From positions 248,001 to 312,000 of the forward strand of contig JBPBQV010000001.1 in assembly GCA_050955045.1 (NCBI GenBank): a stretch of DNA of 64,000 bases. The letters are read 5' to 3'. Under the pieces are notes generated by a model that was given only the letters and a program-made list of their open reading frames with translations, ran no database searches and was not told the origin of the DNA. A program made the translations under genes and the position numbers. Shown here one piece after another: positions 44,251 through 54,308 of the stretch; within the stretch, counting starts at the first letter, position 1, and every line of letters begins with the position of its first letter. The DNA is from Mucilaginibacter_A sp050955045 (GTDB lineage: Bacteria > Bacteroidota > Bacteroidia > Sphingobacteriales > Sphingobacteriaceae).

Positions 44251-45036
44251 ATGATTAAAAATTTATTTTACAGCTTAATTTTGATCGTGCTTGCTACTTC
44301 TTGCAACACCAGTAAAACTTTAACGTACTTTCAAGATGTAAACCGCAATTCAATTACCACTGAAAATGCAGAAGCTTATATCCCAGTTATTATACAACCC
44401 TTAGACGTGTTATCTATTAACATTAGCAGTTTAAATCCTGATGCTTCTGCGGTTTACAATCATGGTATTGTTGGTGCTAGTCCGGTTACCATTACTGGTT
44501 CCACTGATCAGAACGGACCCGTTAACGGTTATTTAGTTGATAAAAACGGACAAATACAATTACCCATTATTGGAAATGTGAAAGCAGCCGGTTTGAGTGT
44601 ACCGGAATTTAAGCAGGCTTTAACTAACATGTTGTTAAAATATTTGAAAGAACCTTACGTAAACGTAAACATTATCAATTTTAAAATTACGGTATTGGGT
44701 GATGTTGGTAGGCCGGGATTATTGCGGATTGCAAACGAACGTATTTCCTTTACAGATGCAATTAGTTTAGCAGGCGACCTTACCCCTACTGCTGTAAGGA
44801 ATAATATTTTAATTATCCGCGAGCAAAATGGTAAAAGGGAATATATACCTGTTGATTTAACCAAAAAGGATATCTTCAATTCACCATATTATTATTTAAA
44901 AAGTAATGATATTATCTATGTAACACCAGGAAAATACAAATCAACGCTTGCTGCAGATAACTTTAGTAGAAATTTAGGTATTATTGGCGGTATTCTTTCT
45001 TTAGGGGCTTTAATAATTACCTTAATCAGAAGATAA
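44251..45036 (+). CDS. wza: Wza-like outer-membrane polysaccharide export lipoprotein, second copy
   Basis: A 261-residue OPX protein. The start is ATG 44251 (MIKNLFYSLIL), because the upstream TTG lies within the -7 box. The lipobox is VLATSCNTS with Cys 18. The export domain contains IIQPLDVLSINISSLNPDAS, GYLVDKNGQIQLPIIGNVKA and YLKEPYVNVNI, then FKITVLGDVGRPGLL. A C-terminal hydrophobic helix is present (IIGGILSLGALIITLI). It is homologous to the copy at 34585-35373 but clearly diverged. The wzc-like gene begins five bases later. This pair opens the plus-strand sub-locus. Confidence 0.92.
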   Translation: MIKNLFYSLILIVLATSCNTSKTLTYFQDVNRNSITTENAEAYIPVIIQPLDVLSINISSLNPDASAVYNHGIVGASPVTITGSTDQNGPVNGYLVDKNGQIQLPIIGNVKAAGLSVPEFKQALTNMLLKYLKEPYVNVNIINFKITVLGDVGRPGLLRIANERISFTDAISLAGDLTPTAVRNNILIIREQNGKREYIPVDLTKKDIFNSPYYYLKSNDIIYVTPGKYKSTLAADNFSRNLGIIGGILSLGALIITLIRR

Positions 45037-45041
45037 AATTA

Positions 45042-47402
45042 ATGAATAACGAACAAGTACAGTACGTGGATACTGCTCAGACAGATAATTTTAATGGTTT
45101 AAAGTATTTTTTCTTACGGTGCCTTTATCACTGGCCATTATTCTTAATAGGCATTTTAATTACTACAGCTCTCGCTTACTGGAATGTAAGATCTCAAAAA
45201 CCGATATTTTTATCGTCGGCAAGAATTTTAGTAAATAACGGTAGCACATCGGGAGAAAGTTCTGCTTTAGAAAAACTAAACGTTACAGATAAATCTAAAG
45301 GAATTGAAAATGAAATAGAAATAATAAAATCTAGGCCAGTTGTTAGCAAGGCTGTAAAATCCTTAAAACTTTGGATAACTTACGAAGAAATAGGCAAATA
45401 TTATCAAAAAGATATTTATGCTACTACACCGGTTAGATTCAGACTGATTAACAAAGACAGTATTAACAGGCAAGAAACTTTTGAAATTATCATACTTGCC
45501 GGCAATCGTTTCGCAATGTTGAAATCCGATGGAACCGTATTAAATGCTTCTGTTAATAACGTGCTTAAAAATAGTTTTGGCGAATGGAAACTGGACACTA
45601 CCAGTACCATAAACAATTATATTGGCAAAAAAATCAGGATTACTGTAAGCAACCCGGATGCTGTAGTAGCTTCTTATCAGGGCGGAATAAATATCTCCAG
45701 CAACAGGGAAGGTTCTAATATTTTAAACGTAAGCATTAGTGATGTGGTGCCAGAGCGTGGAACTGCTTTTTTGCAAGCTTTAATAATTAATTATATCAAT
45801 AAAACCAAGGAAAATAAAAATGTTGCTACAGCAAATGCTTTAAAATTCTTAAATACACGCTTGGATACTATTACGCAAGAATTAAACAATGCAGAGAAAA
45901 AAGCAGCAGGTTATAAAAGCAGCAATAATTTTACCGATATTTCTGCAAAAGGAGGTAATTATTTAGGAAATGTTCAATCAAATGATGCCAAGTTAGCAGA
46001 ACTTAATATTCAGTTTGATCTATTATCGGGTATAGAAAACTATGTTAATTCTGCCCGAAATACGGATAATGTACCTGTAACAACCGGAATTACTGATCCT
46101 ACTCTGGGTAGTTTAGTAGCACAGTTATCAACAGTAACACAGCAAAGAAATAAACTACTGGCTACCACACCAGAAGATAATCCAATTTTTGATCCTGTTA
46201 ACAAACAGATCAATTCAATAAAAGATGCTATAAAAGAAGCAATTCGTGGTGTGCGTTCTTCTTTGCAAATTACACGAAGACAGTTAGAAGCTAACAATTC
46301 CCGTTTTGAATCTTCCTTTAAAGAAGTTCCGGCTCAGGAGAGAGAGTTTATAAATATCACCCGACAAAAATCACTCAAAGAAGACCAGTATTTATATTTG
46401 TCACAACAGCGGGAAACTATTGCATTAAACTACGCCTCTACCCTTTCAGACGTACAAATTGTTGATGCTCCGCACAACGCCGGGCAATCACCATCAAAAG
46501 CACCTATTGTGTTAACTGCTGCATTTTTATTAGGTTTAATTATACCTGCCGGGTTTGTTTACGGGCGTACTGCCATAAAAAATCAAATAGTTGATAAGAG
46601 AGAAATAGAAAATAGTACCAATATACCGGTTATTACAGAAATTAATTACGAAGAAGACAATTCGTTAAGTACTATTTTAAGCAGAAATGGCAATTTACTA
46701 GGAGAACAAATTAGAGAATTAAGGACGAAATTGTTATATCTGCATCAAAAAAAACCCAATGGCAGAGTAACGTTATTTACATCCAGTACTTCTGCAGAAG
46801 GAAAAAGTTTTCTTACTAGCAATCTTGGTGTAGCCATTGCCGCTTCTGGTCGCAAAACAGTTATTTTAGAACTTGACCTTAGAAAACCTAAAATTTCAAT
46901 TGCTTTTGATCTTCCTGCCAGTCATATTGGAATTAGTGATTTTCTTGCAGGTAAGGTTACTGGTCTGGATAAAATTATTCAAATTTCATCATTAAAGCCA
47001 AATTTGCATATTATAGGAGCTGGTATATCAACAGATAACCCTTCAGAGTTACTGGAAAACTACCGAATGCAGGAATTGATTGACTTGCTTAAAAATGCAG
47101 GATACGAAGATATTTTATTAGATACACCACCAGCACATTTAGTTACTGATGCCTTTATATTGGCTGATTTGTGCGATGTTACTTTGTATATTGTTAGGCA
47201 GGGATATACCACAAAAGAAGAACTGGAATATATAAAACGTATTTCTGTTGAAAAAAGGTTGCCTAAACTGAACATTGTGTTCAATGGTGTACAAAACAAA
47301 AAGTATGGTAGTGGTTACAATTACGATAATAGTTACTATACAAATACAGCTAAGAAAACTACTTTAAAATCGCTTTTCAAAAATTTTACTTCCAGATTCT
47401 GA
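45042..47402 (+). CDS. wzc: Wzc-like co-polymerase / tyrosine kinase, second copy
   Basis: A 786-residue inner-membrane protein. Membrane segments lie near 32-49 (YHWPLFLIGILITTALAYW) and ~492-512, with a coiled-coil periplasmic domain between. The BY-kinase has Walker A SAEGKS (584-589), Walker A' ILELDLRKP (608-616; Glu replaces the usual first Asp, Arg present) and Walker B DILLDTPP (690-697). The Tyr tail is short and irregular (YGSGYNYDNSYY), unlike the Tyr/Gly run of the first copy. It lies five bases after wza. The two Wzc proteins are probably dedicated to different polymers. Confidence 0.9.
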   Translation: MNNEQVQYVDTAQTDNFNGLKYFFLRCLYHWPLFLIGILITTALAYWNVRSQKPIFLSSARILVNNGSTSGESSALEKLNVTDKSKGIENEIEIIKSRPVVSKAVKSLKLWITYEEIGKYYQKDIYATTPVRFRLINKDSINRQETFEIIILAGNRFAMLKSDGTVLNASVNNVLKNSFGEWKLDTTSTINNYIGKKIRITVSNPDAVVASYQGGINISSNREGSNILNVSISDVVPERGTAFLQALIINYINKTKENKNVATANALKFLNTRLDTITQELNNAEKKAAGYKSSNNFTDISAKGGNYLGNVQSNDAKLAELNIQFDLLSGIENYVNSARNTDNVPVTTGITDPTLGSLVAQLSTVTQQRNKLLATTPEDNPIFDPVNKQINSIKDAIKEAIRGVRSSLQITRRQLEANNSRFESSFKEVPAQEREFINITRQKSLKEDQYLYLSQQRETIALNYASTLSDVQIVDAPHNAGQSPSKAPIVLTAAFLLGLIIPAGFVYGRTAIKNQIVDKREIENSTNIPVITEINYEEDNSLSTILSRNGNLLGEQIRELRTKLLYLHQKKPNGRVTLFTSSTSAEGKSFLTSNLGVAIAASGRKTVILELDLRKPKISIAFDLPASHIGISDFLAGKVTGLDKIIQISSLKPNLHIIGAGISTDNPSELLENYRMQELIDLLKNAGYEDILLDTPPAHLVTDAFILADLCDVTLYIVRQGYTTKEELEYIKRISVEKRLPKLNIVFNGVQNKKYGSGYNYDNSYYTNTAKKTTLKSLFKNFTSRF

Positions 47403-47549
47403 TTTTTAAAAACTAATCTAAGCATCAATTTTATTTATAATTTCATACAGCAAACTTATTTAGCTTAGCAGGCAACGTCTCACTATATAAAGAAAATACT
47501 CAGCAAGCGTGGTAATTAGTATTAACACAAATTTTACAATTATTTTGGT

Positions 47550-47563
47550 GATAAAAGAAGTGT
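47550..47563. repeat. Half-copy of the GATAAAAGAAGYAT element
   Basis: GATAAAAGAAGTGT, preceded by GGT, matches the core except for one base. No good partner arm is seen 50-90 bases upstream. Confidence 0.5.
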
Positions 47564-47932
47564 AAGAAAACTATGAAAGTTAATTTAATACATAGTTATA
47601 TTTAAGTTTCATAATGCATGACTTAGATATTCTTTTCAAAACAATGATTTTTTATACTACCTTTTATATTAACCAGTTTAAATAGTATCATTAGAAATAC
47701 TCAAAAGAAGTTTCCTCTTATTCACTTACCATTTTGATGGTTTAATACAATAAATTTTCAGAGGATTTTTGAATAAAAATTACAATCAGTATTGGGACTG
47801 AAAGGGCGAAGCCATAAAATAACGTTAGTTTTTTTGCTTTAAATTATGAATTGGTTAAAGCAAATTGAACTCAAAATTATATTATTGGGATAAAATTAAA
47901 TTATCAAATAAACTCCATTAAAAGTGTGCAAT

Positions 47933-48004
47933 CAATTTCTTTTATGTTTATAAGATCAATAAAACATTTTAACAAGTTTTAAATTTATCCAATAAAAGAA
48001 GTAC
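47933..48004. repeat. Degenerate GATAAAAGAAGYAT-type element, ~72 bp
   Basis: The left arm CAATTTCTTTTATGTTTATA and right arm ATCCAATAAAAGAAGTAC are imperfect inverted copies. It ends 130 bases before the wzm start. Confidence 0.45.
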
Positions 48005-48134
48005 TTTTAACCCAAAAAATTTTATGTGTTCATTACATTTTTGTAATGAGATACTGGTTCAATAGCTACTCGTAATAGTCTATAAATCAACTAAAAACTT
48101 TTACTAAAACATACAAATAAAATTTAGTGTAAAA

Positions 48135-48998
48135 ATGAATAAAGACCTGACTATAGATGATCAATCTTGGGACCTAGAAATCAAACCGCAGAACAACGCA
48201 TTTGATCTTCACTTAAACGACGTTTGGAAATACCGAGATCTTTTAGGTTTACTGGTAAGAAGAGATTTCGTATCTTTTTATAAACAAACGATATTAGGGC
48301 CTATCTGGTTCTTTGTACAGCCCTTGGTGACAACTATTATGTTCACTTTTATTTTTGGAGGACTTGCAAAAATATCTACTGATGCGTTACCAAAACCTTT
48401 GTTTTATATGGCTGGTATTACTGCATGGAATTATTTTGCAGACTGTTTAACCAAAACCTCTACTGTATTTAGAGATAATGCAGACATTTTTGGAAAAGTT
48501 TACTTCCCGAGACTAATTATGCCTTTAAGTATAGTACTAAGTAACCTGGTTCGTTTCGGCGTGCAGTTTTTGTTGTTTTTGTTAGTGATGGGCTATTATG
48601 CTTTTATAGGTGCCGCATTTCATCCAACCTGGGCTGTTCTATTGTTTCCAGTAGTTGTGTTTTTGATGGCTGCTATGGGTCTGGGTGCTGGTATGATCAT
48701 ATCGGCTATGACTACCAAATATCGCGATTTAGCCTTTTTACTTGTTTTTGGTGTGCAGCTATTGATGTATGCTACTACTGTTATTTATCCGTTATCAGCA
48801 GCACCTGCCAAGTATCGCTGGCTAATTGCAGCTAATCCGATGACACAATTGATAGAAACTTTTAGATATGGATTTTTAGGAACAGGTAGTTTTAGCTGGC
48901 CGGCATTAGGTTATTCTGCGGTAGTTACAGCAATTTTGTTAATGGTAGGAACCATAATATTTAATAAGGTAGAAAAAAGTTTTGTAGATACTGTTTAA
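48135..48998 (+). CDS. wzm: ABC-2 type polysaccharide export permease (Wzm-like)
   Basis: The membrane subunit of an ABC transporter that exports finished lipid-linked polysaccharide. The 287-residue protein has the ABC-2 start VWKYRDLLGLLVRRDFVSFY-KQTILGPIWFF and six hydrophobic helices (for example VTTIMFTFIFGGLAK, VRFGVQFLLFLLVMGYYAF, LAFLLVFGVQLLMYAT). The C-terminal part has ANPMTQLIETFRYGFLG, typical of Wzm/TagG. The soluble N-terminus of about 40 residues is normal. It is the only permease in the window, whereas two ATPase genes (51055 and 57933) could pair with it. Confidence 0.93.
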   Translation: MNKDLTIDDQSWDLEIKPQNNAFDLHLNDVWKYRDLLGLLVRRDFVSFYKQTILGPIWFFVQPLVTTIMFTFIFGGLAKISTDALPKPLFYMAGITAWNYFADCLTKTSTVFRDNADIFGKVYFPRLIMPLSIVLSNLVRFGVQFLLFLLVMGYYAFIGAAFHPTWAVLLFPVVVFLMAAMGLGAGMIISAMTTKYRDLAFLLVFGVQLLMYATTVIYPLSAAPAKYRWLIAANPMTQLIETFRYGFLGTGSFSWPALGYSAVVTAILLMVGTIIFNKVEKSFVDTV

Positions 48999-49037
48999 AA
49001 GCTGTTCCAAAATAATTGTAAATAGTAAATTTTTATA

Positions 49038-49829
49038 ATGCTTACTACATCTGCTGTTAAAATACTGAATACTTATTTCAATAAAATCTTGCTTTTAACT
49101 ATTGAAAGAAATTTGTATCGTTTAGATGACATTCGTAAAAATTACAATGGTTTAAATTTTGAAGTGTTTATGGGCATTGATGGCAATACCTTAAATATCA
49201 AAGAATTACAAAAGAAAGGTGAAATTGCAGAAGATATCAATGCTGTGTACAAACAGGATAACCGTGAATACTTGAACCTAAAAGTAGGGCCACTCTTAAA
49301 TAACCAAATAGCTGTTGCATCTTCCCACAAAAAAATTTATCAGTATATTATAGATAATCAGTTAGATAAAGTTCTTATATTGGAAGACGATTCTATTCCG
49401 GTATTGAAAAACTTTGAATTTCTGGCGGAAACTTTAAAACAAGTTCCAACTAATTGCGAACTTTTGTTTTTGGGCCATATTTTAAATAACGATTTCAGTT
49501 TTTTTGGTAAATTTAAATACCTACACCTGACTAATTTTTTGTACAATATAGGATTAAAATTTGATTCCGTAATCCGAAAGAAAAAAAGTTACCCGCTTGA
49601 CTTTTCTTCTTTGTTAAAGAAACAGGGTGGACATATTGGGACTCATGCCTATGCATTAATAGGAAATGGTGCTGCAACATTACTGGAGATACAGACACCA
49701 TTAAAGCATGGTGCTTCTGATTTATTGTTAATGGATGTTGTTGCTAAACATCAAATCAATTCCTACACCTGCAAGTATATGTTTTTTGAACAAAATTCGA
49801 ATTTATTATCTTCAGTATATAATAGTTAG
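49038..49829 (+). CDS. GT25-family glycosyltransferase (LPS galactosyltransferase-like)
   Basis: A 263-residue enzyme of the GT25 family (LgtB/LpsA-type). KILLLTIERNLYRLDDIRKN (~16-35) and FEVFMGIDGNTLN match the family N-terminus. NNQIAVASSHKKIYQYII and KVLILEDDSIPVL (EDD metal site) are the diagnostic central motifs. GTHAYALIGNGAATLLE is the C-terminal acceptor region. Known members add galactose or glucose to lipooligosaccharide. It lies 39 bases after wzm. Confidence 0.88.
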   Translation: MLTTSAVKILNTYFNKILLLTIERNLYRLDDIRKNYNGLNFEVFMGIDGNTLNIKELQKKGEIAEDINAVYKQDNREYLNLKVGPLLNNQIAVASSHKKIYQYIIDNQLDKVLILEDDSIPVLKNFEFLAETLKQVPTNCELLFLGHILNNDFSFFGKFKYLHLTNFLYNIGLKFDSVIRKKKSYPLDFSSLLKKQGGHIGTHAYALIGNGAATLLEIQTPLKHGASDLLLMDVVAKHQINSYTCKYMFFEQNSNLLSSVYNS

Positions 49830-49883
49830 TAAATTAATTACTACTAAAGAGTTGATTTTAGAATTTTTTAATTACTTAAATAA

Positions 49884-50993
49884 TTGGAGTACAATAAATT
49901 AAAGCTTTATACAGATCTTACCCTACTAAAAATAGACCAGCCCGTGGTTGATTTATTAGTGCCATTTTGCGGTCAGGACAAAAAAGAAATAAACCCTGAC
50001 CTAAATGTAATGATGGGCAGGTTTGATGTTTACGAAGAAAAAGGTAAAGATTTTATTGAGCTGACCCCGATTGAAGAATCTGACAGTTGTCTTTTACCCA
50101 TCAGATACACTCAGGAACAAAATGACAAAAAATTTGAGCAAAGCATAAAATCTTTCTCGGACTTGGCTTCTGAAAGCGGTAAAAAAACTTTTGTGTTTTT
50201 AGGCTCTGACATAGATTATTTTGATGTTAAAATAAAAAATGCTATCATCTTTTGTAATACTTTATATCAGTCAAAAAGAAAAAAAAACGAGTTTGCGTAT
50301 ACATTTTTTTTTGAAGATTTTGTAAATAAATATTATCAAGGTACATTACTATTAAAGGATAAACCTGCTGTCCCTACAATTGGTTTCTGCGGTTTTGCTC
50401 CTCCCCTGTCACAAAAGTTTGGTTTTTACCAGATAAAAGAAGCATTACGATTAGGCATGAATTATATGGGATTAATGAGGTCTTTTCCTTCGAAATCTGC
50501 GCACTCTTATCGTGCAAGGGCTATCTTAACAGTTTTGAAAAGTAAAATTATAAATAATAATTTTATCATTCGCTCTAACTTTGGTTTTGGAGGTCCTGTA
50601 GGCGGTTTGTATCCGGGAGGTATAAAAGAATTAAATGATTCTTTTAGAGAGACTTACGTAAAAAACATTGTTGATAGTGACTATACTTTATGTGTGAGAG
50701 GATATGGAAATAATTCCATTAGGTTTTTTGAAGCCTTGTCTTGCGGCAGGATACCTGTTTTTTTAAACACAGATTGCGTTTTGCCCTTTGATTTTATTAT
50801 AGACTGGAAAAAATACTGTGTGTGGGTAGAAGAAAGTGAGATTAACCAAATTCCTAAAAAGGTTTTAGAATTTCACAATAAACTATCATCAGAAGAATTT
50901 AAGAACTTACAAACAGAAATTCGCAATATCTGGCTTAAATATTTTACACCAGAAGGTTTCTTTAAAAATTTATATCTGCACTTGGATGCTTAA
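49884..50993 (+). CDS. Exostosin-family (GT47-like) glycosyltransferase, TTG start
   Basis: A 369-residue protein. The C-terminal half has the exostosin pattern: YTLCVRGYGNNSIRFFEALS, CGRIPVFLNTDCVLPF, DWKKYCVWVEES. GFCGFAPPLSQKFG lies in the middle. A stop at 49881 and comparison with the paralogue at 60248 (KLYTDL here, KIYTGS there) leave TTG 49884 as the only fitting start. Exostosin-like bacterial enzymes transfer sugars such as GlcA, Xyl or Gal; the specificity here is unknown. It lies between the GT25 and first wzt genes. Confidence 0.82.
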   Translation: MEYNKLKLYTDLTLLKIDQPVVDLLVPFCGQDKKEINPDLNVMMGRFDVYEEKGKDFIELTPIEESDSCLLPIRYTQEQNDKKFEQSIKSFSDLASESGKKTFVFLGSDIDYFDVKIKNAIIFCNTLYQSKRKKNEFAYTFFFEDFVNKYYQGTLLLKDKPAVPTIGFCGFAPPLSQKFGFYQIKEALRLGMNYMGLMRSFPSKSAHSYRARAILTVLKSKIINNNFIIRSNFGFGGPVGGLYPGGIKELNDSFRETYVKNIVDSDYTLCVRGYGNNSIRFFEALSCGRIPVFLNTDCVLPFDFIIDWKKYCVWVEESEINQIPKKVLEFHNKLSSEEFKNLQTEIRNIWLKYFTPEGFFKNLYLHLDA

Positions 50994-51054
50994 CACTATT
51001 CAATCAGCTATAATTAAATACATTTTATCATATTATTAATCTTACAAAGCGATT

Positions 51055-52332
51055 ATGTCAACAGCTATAAAAGTTGAAAATCTTTCAAAAGCATATCAGT
51101 TAGGTACAATAGGAACAGGCACATTATCCAGAGATTTAGAACGTTGGATTGCAAAAGTACGCGGCAAAGAAGATCCTTTCATGACTATCGGTCAAGCTAA
51201 TGACAGAACTGTTAAAGGCACAAGCGATGTAGTGCTAAGTTTAAATAACATCAGTTTTGATATACAGCAGGGAGATGCAGTTGGGATTATTGGCAGAAAC
51301 GGAGCTGGTAAAAGTACTTTGTTGAAACTTCTAAGTAGGGTTACTTCTCCCACAACCGGTAGTATTAAGGTTAAAGGGCGTATTGCAAGTTTGCTGGAAG
51401 TTGGAACCGGCTTTCATCCGGAGTTGACTGGCAGAGAAAATATATATCTAAATGGTGCTATTTTGGGAATGCGCAAAAAGGAAATCAAAAGAAAATTTGA
51501 TGAAATTGTTGATTTCGCAGGTGTAGAAAGATACATTGATACACCAGTCAAACGGTATTCTTCCGGTATGTATGTGCGGTTAGCTTTTGCAGTAGCAGCT
51601 CACTTGGAGTCTGAAATCTTAATTGTAGATGAAGTATTAGCTGTAGGAGATGCAGACTTTCAAAGAAAGTGTTTGGGCAAGATGGGTGAAGTAAGTAAAG
51701 GGGAAGGAAGAACAGTATTATTTGTTAGTCATAATATAAGTTCTGTAAGAACACTTTGCAATACAGGAATTATGTTGGTAAATGGTCAACTAAAACTACA
51801 CTCTTCAGTAAATAAAGTAATAGATGAATATTTAAGTGTAAAAAAGCATTCGACAGAATGGGCAGGGGAAGATGGGGATGAAAATATTGTTATTACAAAA
51901 ACATCAATCAAAAAGAATTTATTTGATGATGGAAATTTATACATTTCAGATGAGTTAGAAGTTAGTATAACTCTAACTGTACTTAAAGATTTAAAAGAAA
52001 TAGGAATTGGATTTAATATTGCATCTGCTGATCATAGTCCTATAATTAGAGTGTTTTACAATGATTATAATGATTTATATTTATTAGAGCAAGGCAGCTA
52101 CGAAATTCAGTTTAAAATACCTACGCACACTTTAGCTACTGGAATTTATGAGATTTTGTTTGATATCTCTTTACCAAATCTTAAAAAGATAAATTCAGAT
52201 AAAATTAATATTGATTTTGAATTAGCTGCAAATAACACTATGGGTAACAGATATACAAATGATAATGTACATTCTTTTAATTCAATTGTCCGACCAAACT
52301 GGTTTTCTAAAATTAACAAAATGTCAAATTAA
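51055..52332 (+). CDS. wzt: Wzt-like ABC transporter ATPase with C-terminal glycan-recognition domain, copy 1
   Basis: The ATP-binding subunit of the Wzm exporter, 425 residues. Walker A is GRNGAGKS (80-87), the ABC signature YSSGMYVRLAFA (168-179), Walker B ILIVDEVL (188-195) and the H-loop FVSHN (223-227). Residues 20-65 (WIAKVRGKEDPF) form the N-terminal extension typical of Wzt/TagH. Residues ~255-425 form a beta-rich C-terminal domain, which in Wzt proteins binds the polymer's terminal cap. Residues 1-245 are very similar to the copy at 57933, while the C-terminal domains share little. The gene is richer in A/T than copy 2. Confidence 0.93.
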   Translation: MSTAIKVENLSKAYQLGTIGTGTLSRDLERWIAKVRGKEDPFMTIGQANDRTVKGTSDVVLSLNNISFDIQQGDAVGIIGRNGAGKSTLLKLLSRVTSPTTGSIKVKGRIASLLEVGTGFHPELTGRENIYLNGAILGMRKKEIKRKFDEIVDFAGVERYIDTPVKRYSSGMYVRLAFAVAAHLESEILIVDEVLAVGDADFQRKCLGKMGEVSKGEGRTVLFVSHNISSVRTLCNTGIMLVNGQLKLHSSVNKVIDEYLSVKKHSTEWAGEDGDENIVITKTSIKKNLFDDGNLYISDELEVSITLTVLKDLKEIGIGFNIASADHSPIIRVFYNDYNDLYLLEQGSYEIQFKIPTHTLATGIYEILFDISLPNLKKINSDKINIDFELAANNTMGNRYTNDNVHSFNSIVRPNWFSKINKMSN

Positions 52333-52349
52333 ATGTTTTAGTATATTAT

Positions 52350-53330
52350 ATGGTATCAGTTGCTTTATGTACATATAATGGTGAGAAATTTTTAGATCAA
52401 CAACTAAACAGTATTCTTAATCAATCTAAACCTGTTAACGAAATTATTATTTGTGATGACAAGTCAACTGATTCAACCATCAAAATAATTAAAGAATTTC
52501 AAAAGCAGTTCCCTTTGATTATCAAGCTACATGAAAATTTTTCATCTCTAGGTCCAATTAAAAATTTTGAAAAAGCAATTAATCTTTGTAGTGGTGATAT
52601 TATATTTTTATCTGATCAAGATGACATTTGGATAAATTCCAAAGTTGAAGTTATAATTAGAGAATTTGAAAAATCACCTATGTATGAAGCAATTTTTACA
52701 AATGCAGAATTAGTTGATGAAAATAGTACTGCTTTAGGAAAAACATTATGGGGTACCTTAAACTTTGATTTGGAGACCCAAAAAAACTGGTTAATAGATA
52801 TTGCTTTTGAAGAAATTTTATATAAAAGAAATAAAATAACAGGTGCAACTTTAGCTATAAAAAGAAGTTTATTTGATAGGGCAATTCCTTTTCCCGAAAT
52901 AAAAGGTGTTTGGCATGATGCATGGTTAGGAATGCATGCTGCTGCTAACCACAATTTAGGTTTGTTAAACTTATGCCTTATCCAATACCGTATACACTCA
53001 TATCAACAAGTAGGAATAGGTAATGGAACTACATTATTAGAAAAAAATAAAAAAATAGATTTAAAAGAACTCTTAGTAAATATTAAAAATCATTATGAAG
53101 ATGTTTTATACATTATTGATGAAATGAATGTTAAATACCCTAAACTTGTAAAAAGTGATCTTCAAAAAAATGCAATAATTGGAATAACTTGGATTAATTT
53201 CCGTTTAAATCTTTCTAGAAACATTTTATTAAGAGTTTTTACTATTTTTAAAAATATAGAAATATATAAAAATGTAAATAAATCATTTCATAGAACTATT
53301 ATTCGAGATATGCTAGCTCCCGCTAATTGA
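52350..53330 (+). CDS. GT2-family glycosyltransferase (rhamnosyltransferase-like)
   Basis: A 326-residue GT-A enzyme. VSVALCTYNGEKFLDQQLNS and EIIICDDKSTDSTIKIIKEF open the nucleotide site. IIFLSDQDDIWI carries the SDQDD-W motif common in rhamnosyl- and similar bacterial transferases. KGVWHDAWLGMHAAA is the acceptor-side signature. It lies 17 bases after wzt and 12 before the next GT2 gene. Codon use is extremely A/T-rich compared with the housekeeping part of the window, suggesting recent acquisition. Sugar unknown. Confidence 0.9.
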   Translation: MVSVALCTYNGEKFLDQQLNSILNQSKPVNEIIICDDKSTDSTIKIIKEFQKQFPLIIKLHENFSSLGPIKNFEKAINLCSGDIIFLSDQDDIWINSKVEVIIREFEKSPMYEAIFTNAELVDENSTALGKTLWGTLNFDLETQKNWLIDIAFEEILYKRNKITGATLAIKRSLFDRAIPFPEIKGVWHDAWLGMHAAANHNLGLLNLCLIQYRIHSYQQVGIGNGTTLLEKNKKIDLKELLVNIKNHYEDVLYIIDEMNVKYPKLVKSDLQKNAIIGITWINFRLNLSRNILLRVFTIFKNIEIYKNVNKSFHRTIIRDMLAPAN

Positions 53331-53342
53331 ATTCATTTATAA

Positions 53343-54308
53343 ATGCATAAAATTTCTGTAATTATTCCTAACTATAATCATTCAACTTATTTAAAAAATA
53401 GAATTGATTCTGTTTTAAATCAAACTTACCAAGATATCGAAGTAATAATTTTAGATGATTGCTCTAAAGATGACAGCAAAGATGTAATACAAGAATATAA
53501 AAACCATAAAAAAGTAAGTCATATTATTTATAATGAAATAAATAGTGGTTCACCATTTATTCAATGGCAAAAAGGCTTTGCTTTAGCAAAAGGCGAATTT
53601 ATCTGGATTGCAGAGAGTGATGATTATGCAGAAGTAAATTTTTTGGAAAAACTATTACCATTGTTTGATCATAATAAGAATGTAGGAGTTGTATATACTG
53701 ATTCAAATATTGTAGATGCAAACAACATTATTCATTCTGATTATTATAAAAAATTTAGAAATAACACTTTTAAAACTAAAAAATGGAATAACGATTACAT
53801 AAAATCAGGAATAGAAGAGATTAAGGAAAATTTATTTTTTGAATGTACAATCAACAATACAAGTGCTATGGTATTTAAAAAAGATCTACTAAAAAATGTA
53901 GATTTTGATTACCTTAAAAAATTTAAATATTGTGGTGATTGGTTTTTCTTTATTTCATTATTAAATAATTGTAGCATTGCTTACAAAAAAGAAGCTTTAA
54001 ACTATTTCAAATATGGTACTGATAATTTTGCTAAAGGAACAAAATCTACTTTAAACTATTTCAAAGAAAGATTTATGGTTCGCTATTATTTTTGGAACCA
54101 ATTAAAATCTATATTCACAACATCTGAAAGAAAAAAGCTTTATTCTGAATTAGGTATTGAGATGCGTATTCAATTGAATGAAGTAATAAAAGGAAATAGT
54201 AATCTGAACGGAACTTTTAAGTCATTTGCATTACTAAAGAAAATAAATCAACACTTGTTTTATAAGCAGTTTACATATGCATTGAAAGCTTACATATGGA
54301 AAAACTAA
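53343..54308 (+). CDS. GT2-family glycosyltransferase
   Basis: A 321-residue GT-A enzyme. KISVIIPNYNHSTYLKNRID and VIILDDCSKDDSKDVIQEYK are the donor-site motifs. GEFIWIAESDDYAE has the ESDD metal site, and KFKYCGDWFFFISLL is the catalytic-base region. The C-terminal 100 residues are basic (ERKKLYSELGIEMRIQLNEV). The end overlaps the next GT4 gene by 13 bases. The sequence is strongly A/T-biased. Sugar unknown. Confidence 0.9.
   Translation: MHKISVIIPNYNHSTYLKNRIDSVLNQTYQDIEVIILDDCSKDDSKDVIQEYKNHKKVSHIIYNEINSGSPFIQWQKGFALAKGEFIWIAESDDYAEVNFLEKLLPLFDHNKNVGVVYTDSNIVDANNIIHSDYYKKFRNNTFKTKKWNNDYIKSGIEEIKENLFFECTINNTSAMVFKKDLLKNVDFDYLKKFKYCGDWFFFISLLNNCSIAYKKEALNYFKYGTDNFAKGTKSTLNYFKERFMVRYYFWNQLKSIFTTSERKKLYSELGIEMRIQLNEVIKGNSNLNGTFKSFALLKKINQHLFYKQFTYALKAYIWKN

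Larger units (their letters stand above)
47403..48134. other. Long AT-rich leader region before the ABC export genes
   Basis: A 732-base gap between wzc and the wzm-like gene without a credible frame. It holds a repeat half-copy at 47550-47563 and a degenerate element at 47933-48004, plus a short stretch (47797-47813) that stands out as less AT-rich. A promoter for the ABC operon must lie here, but I cannot place it. Confidence 0.5.
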
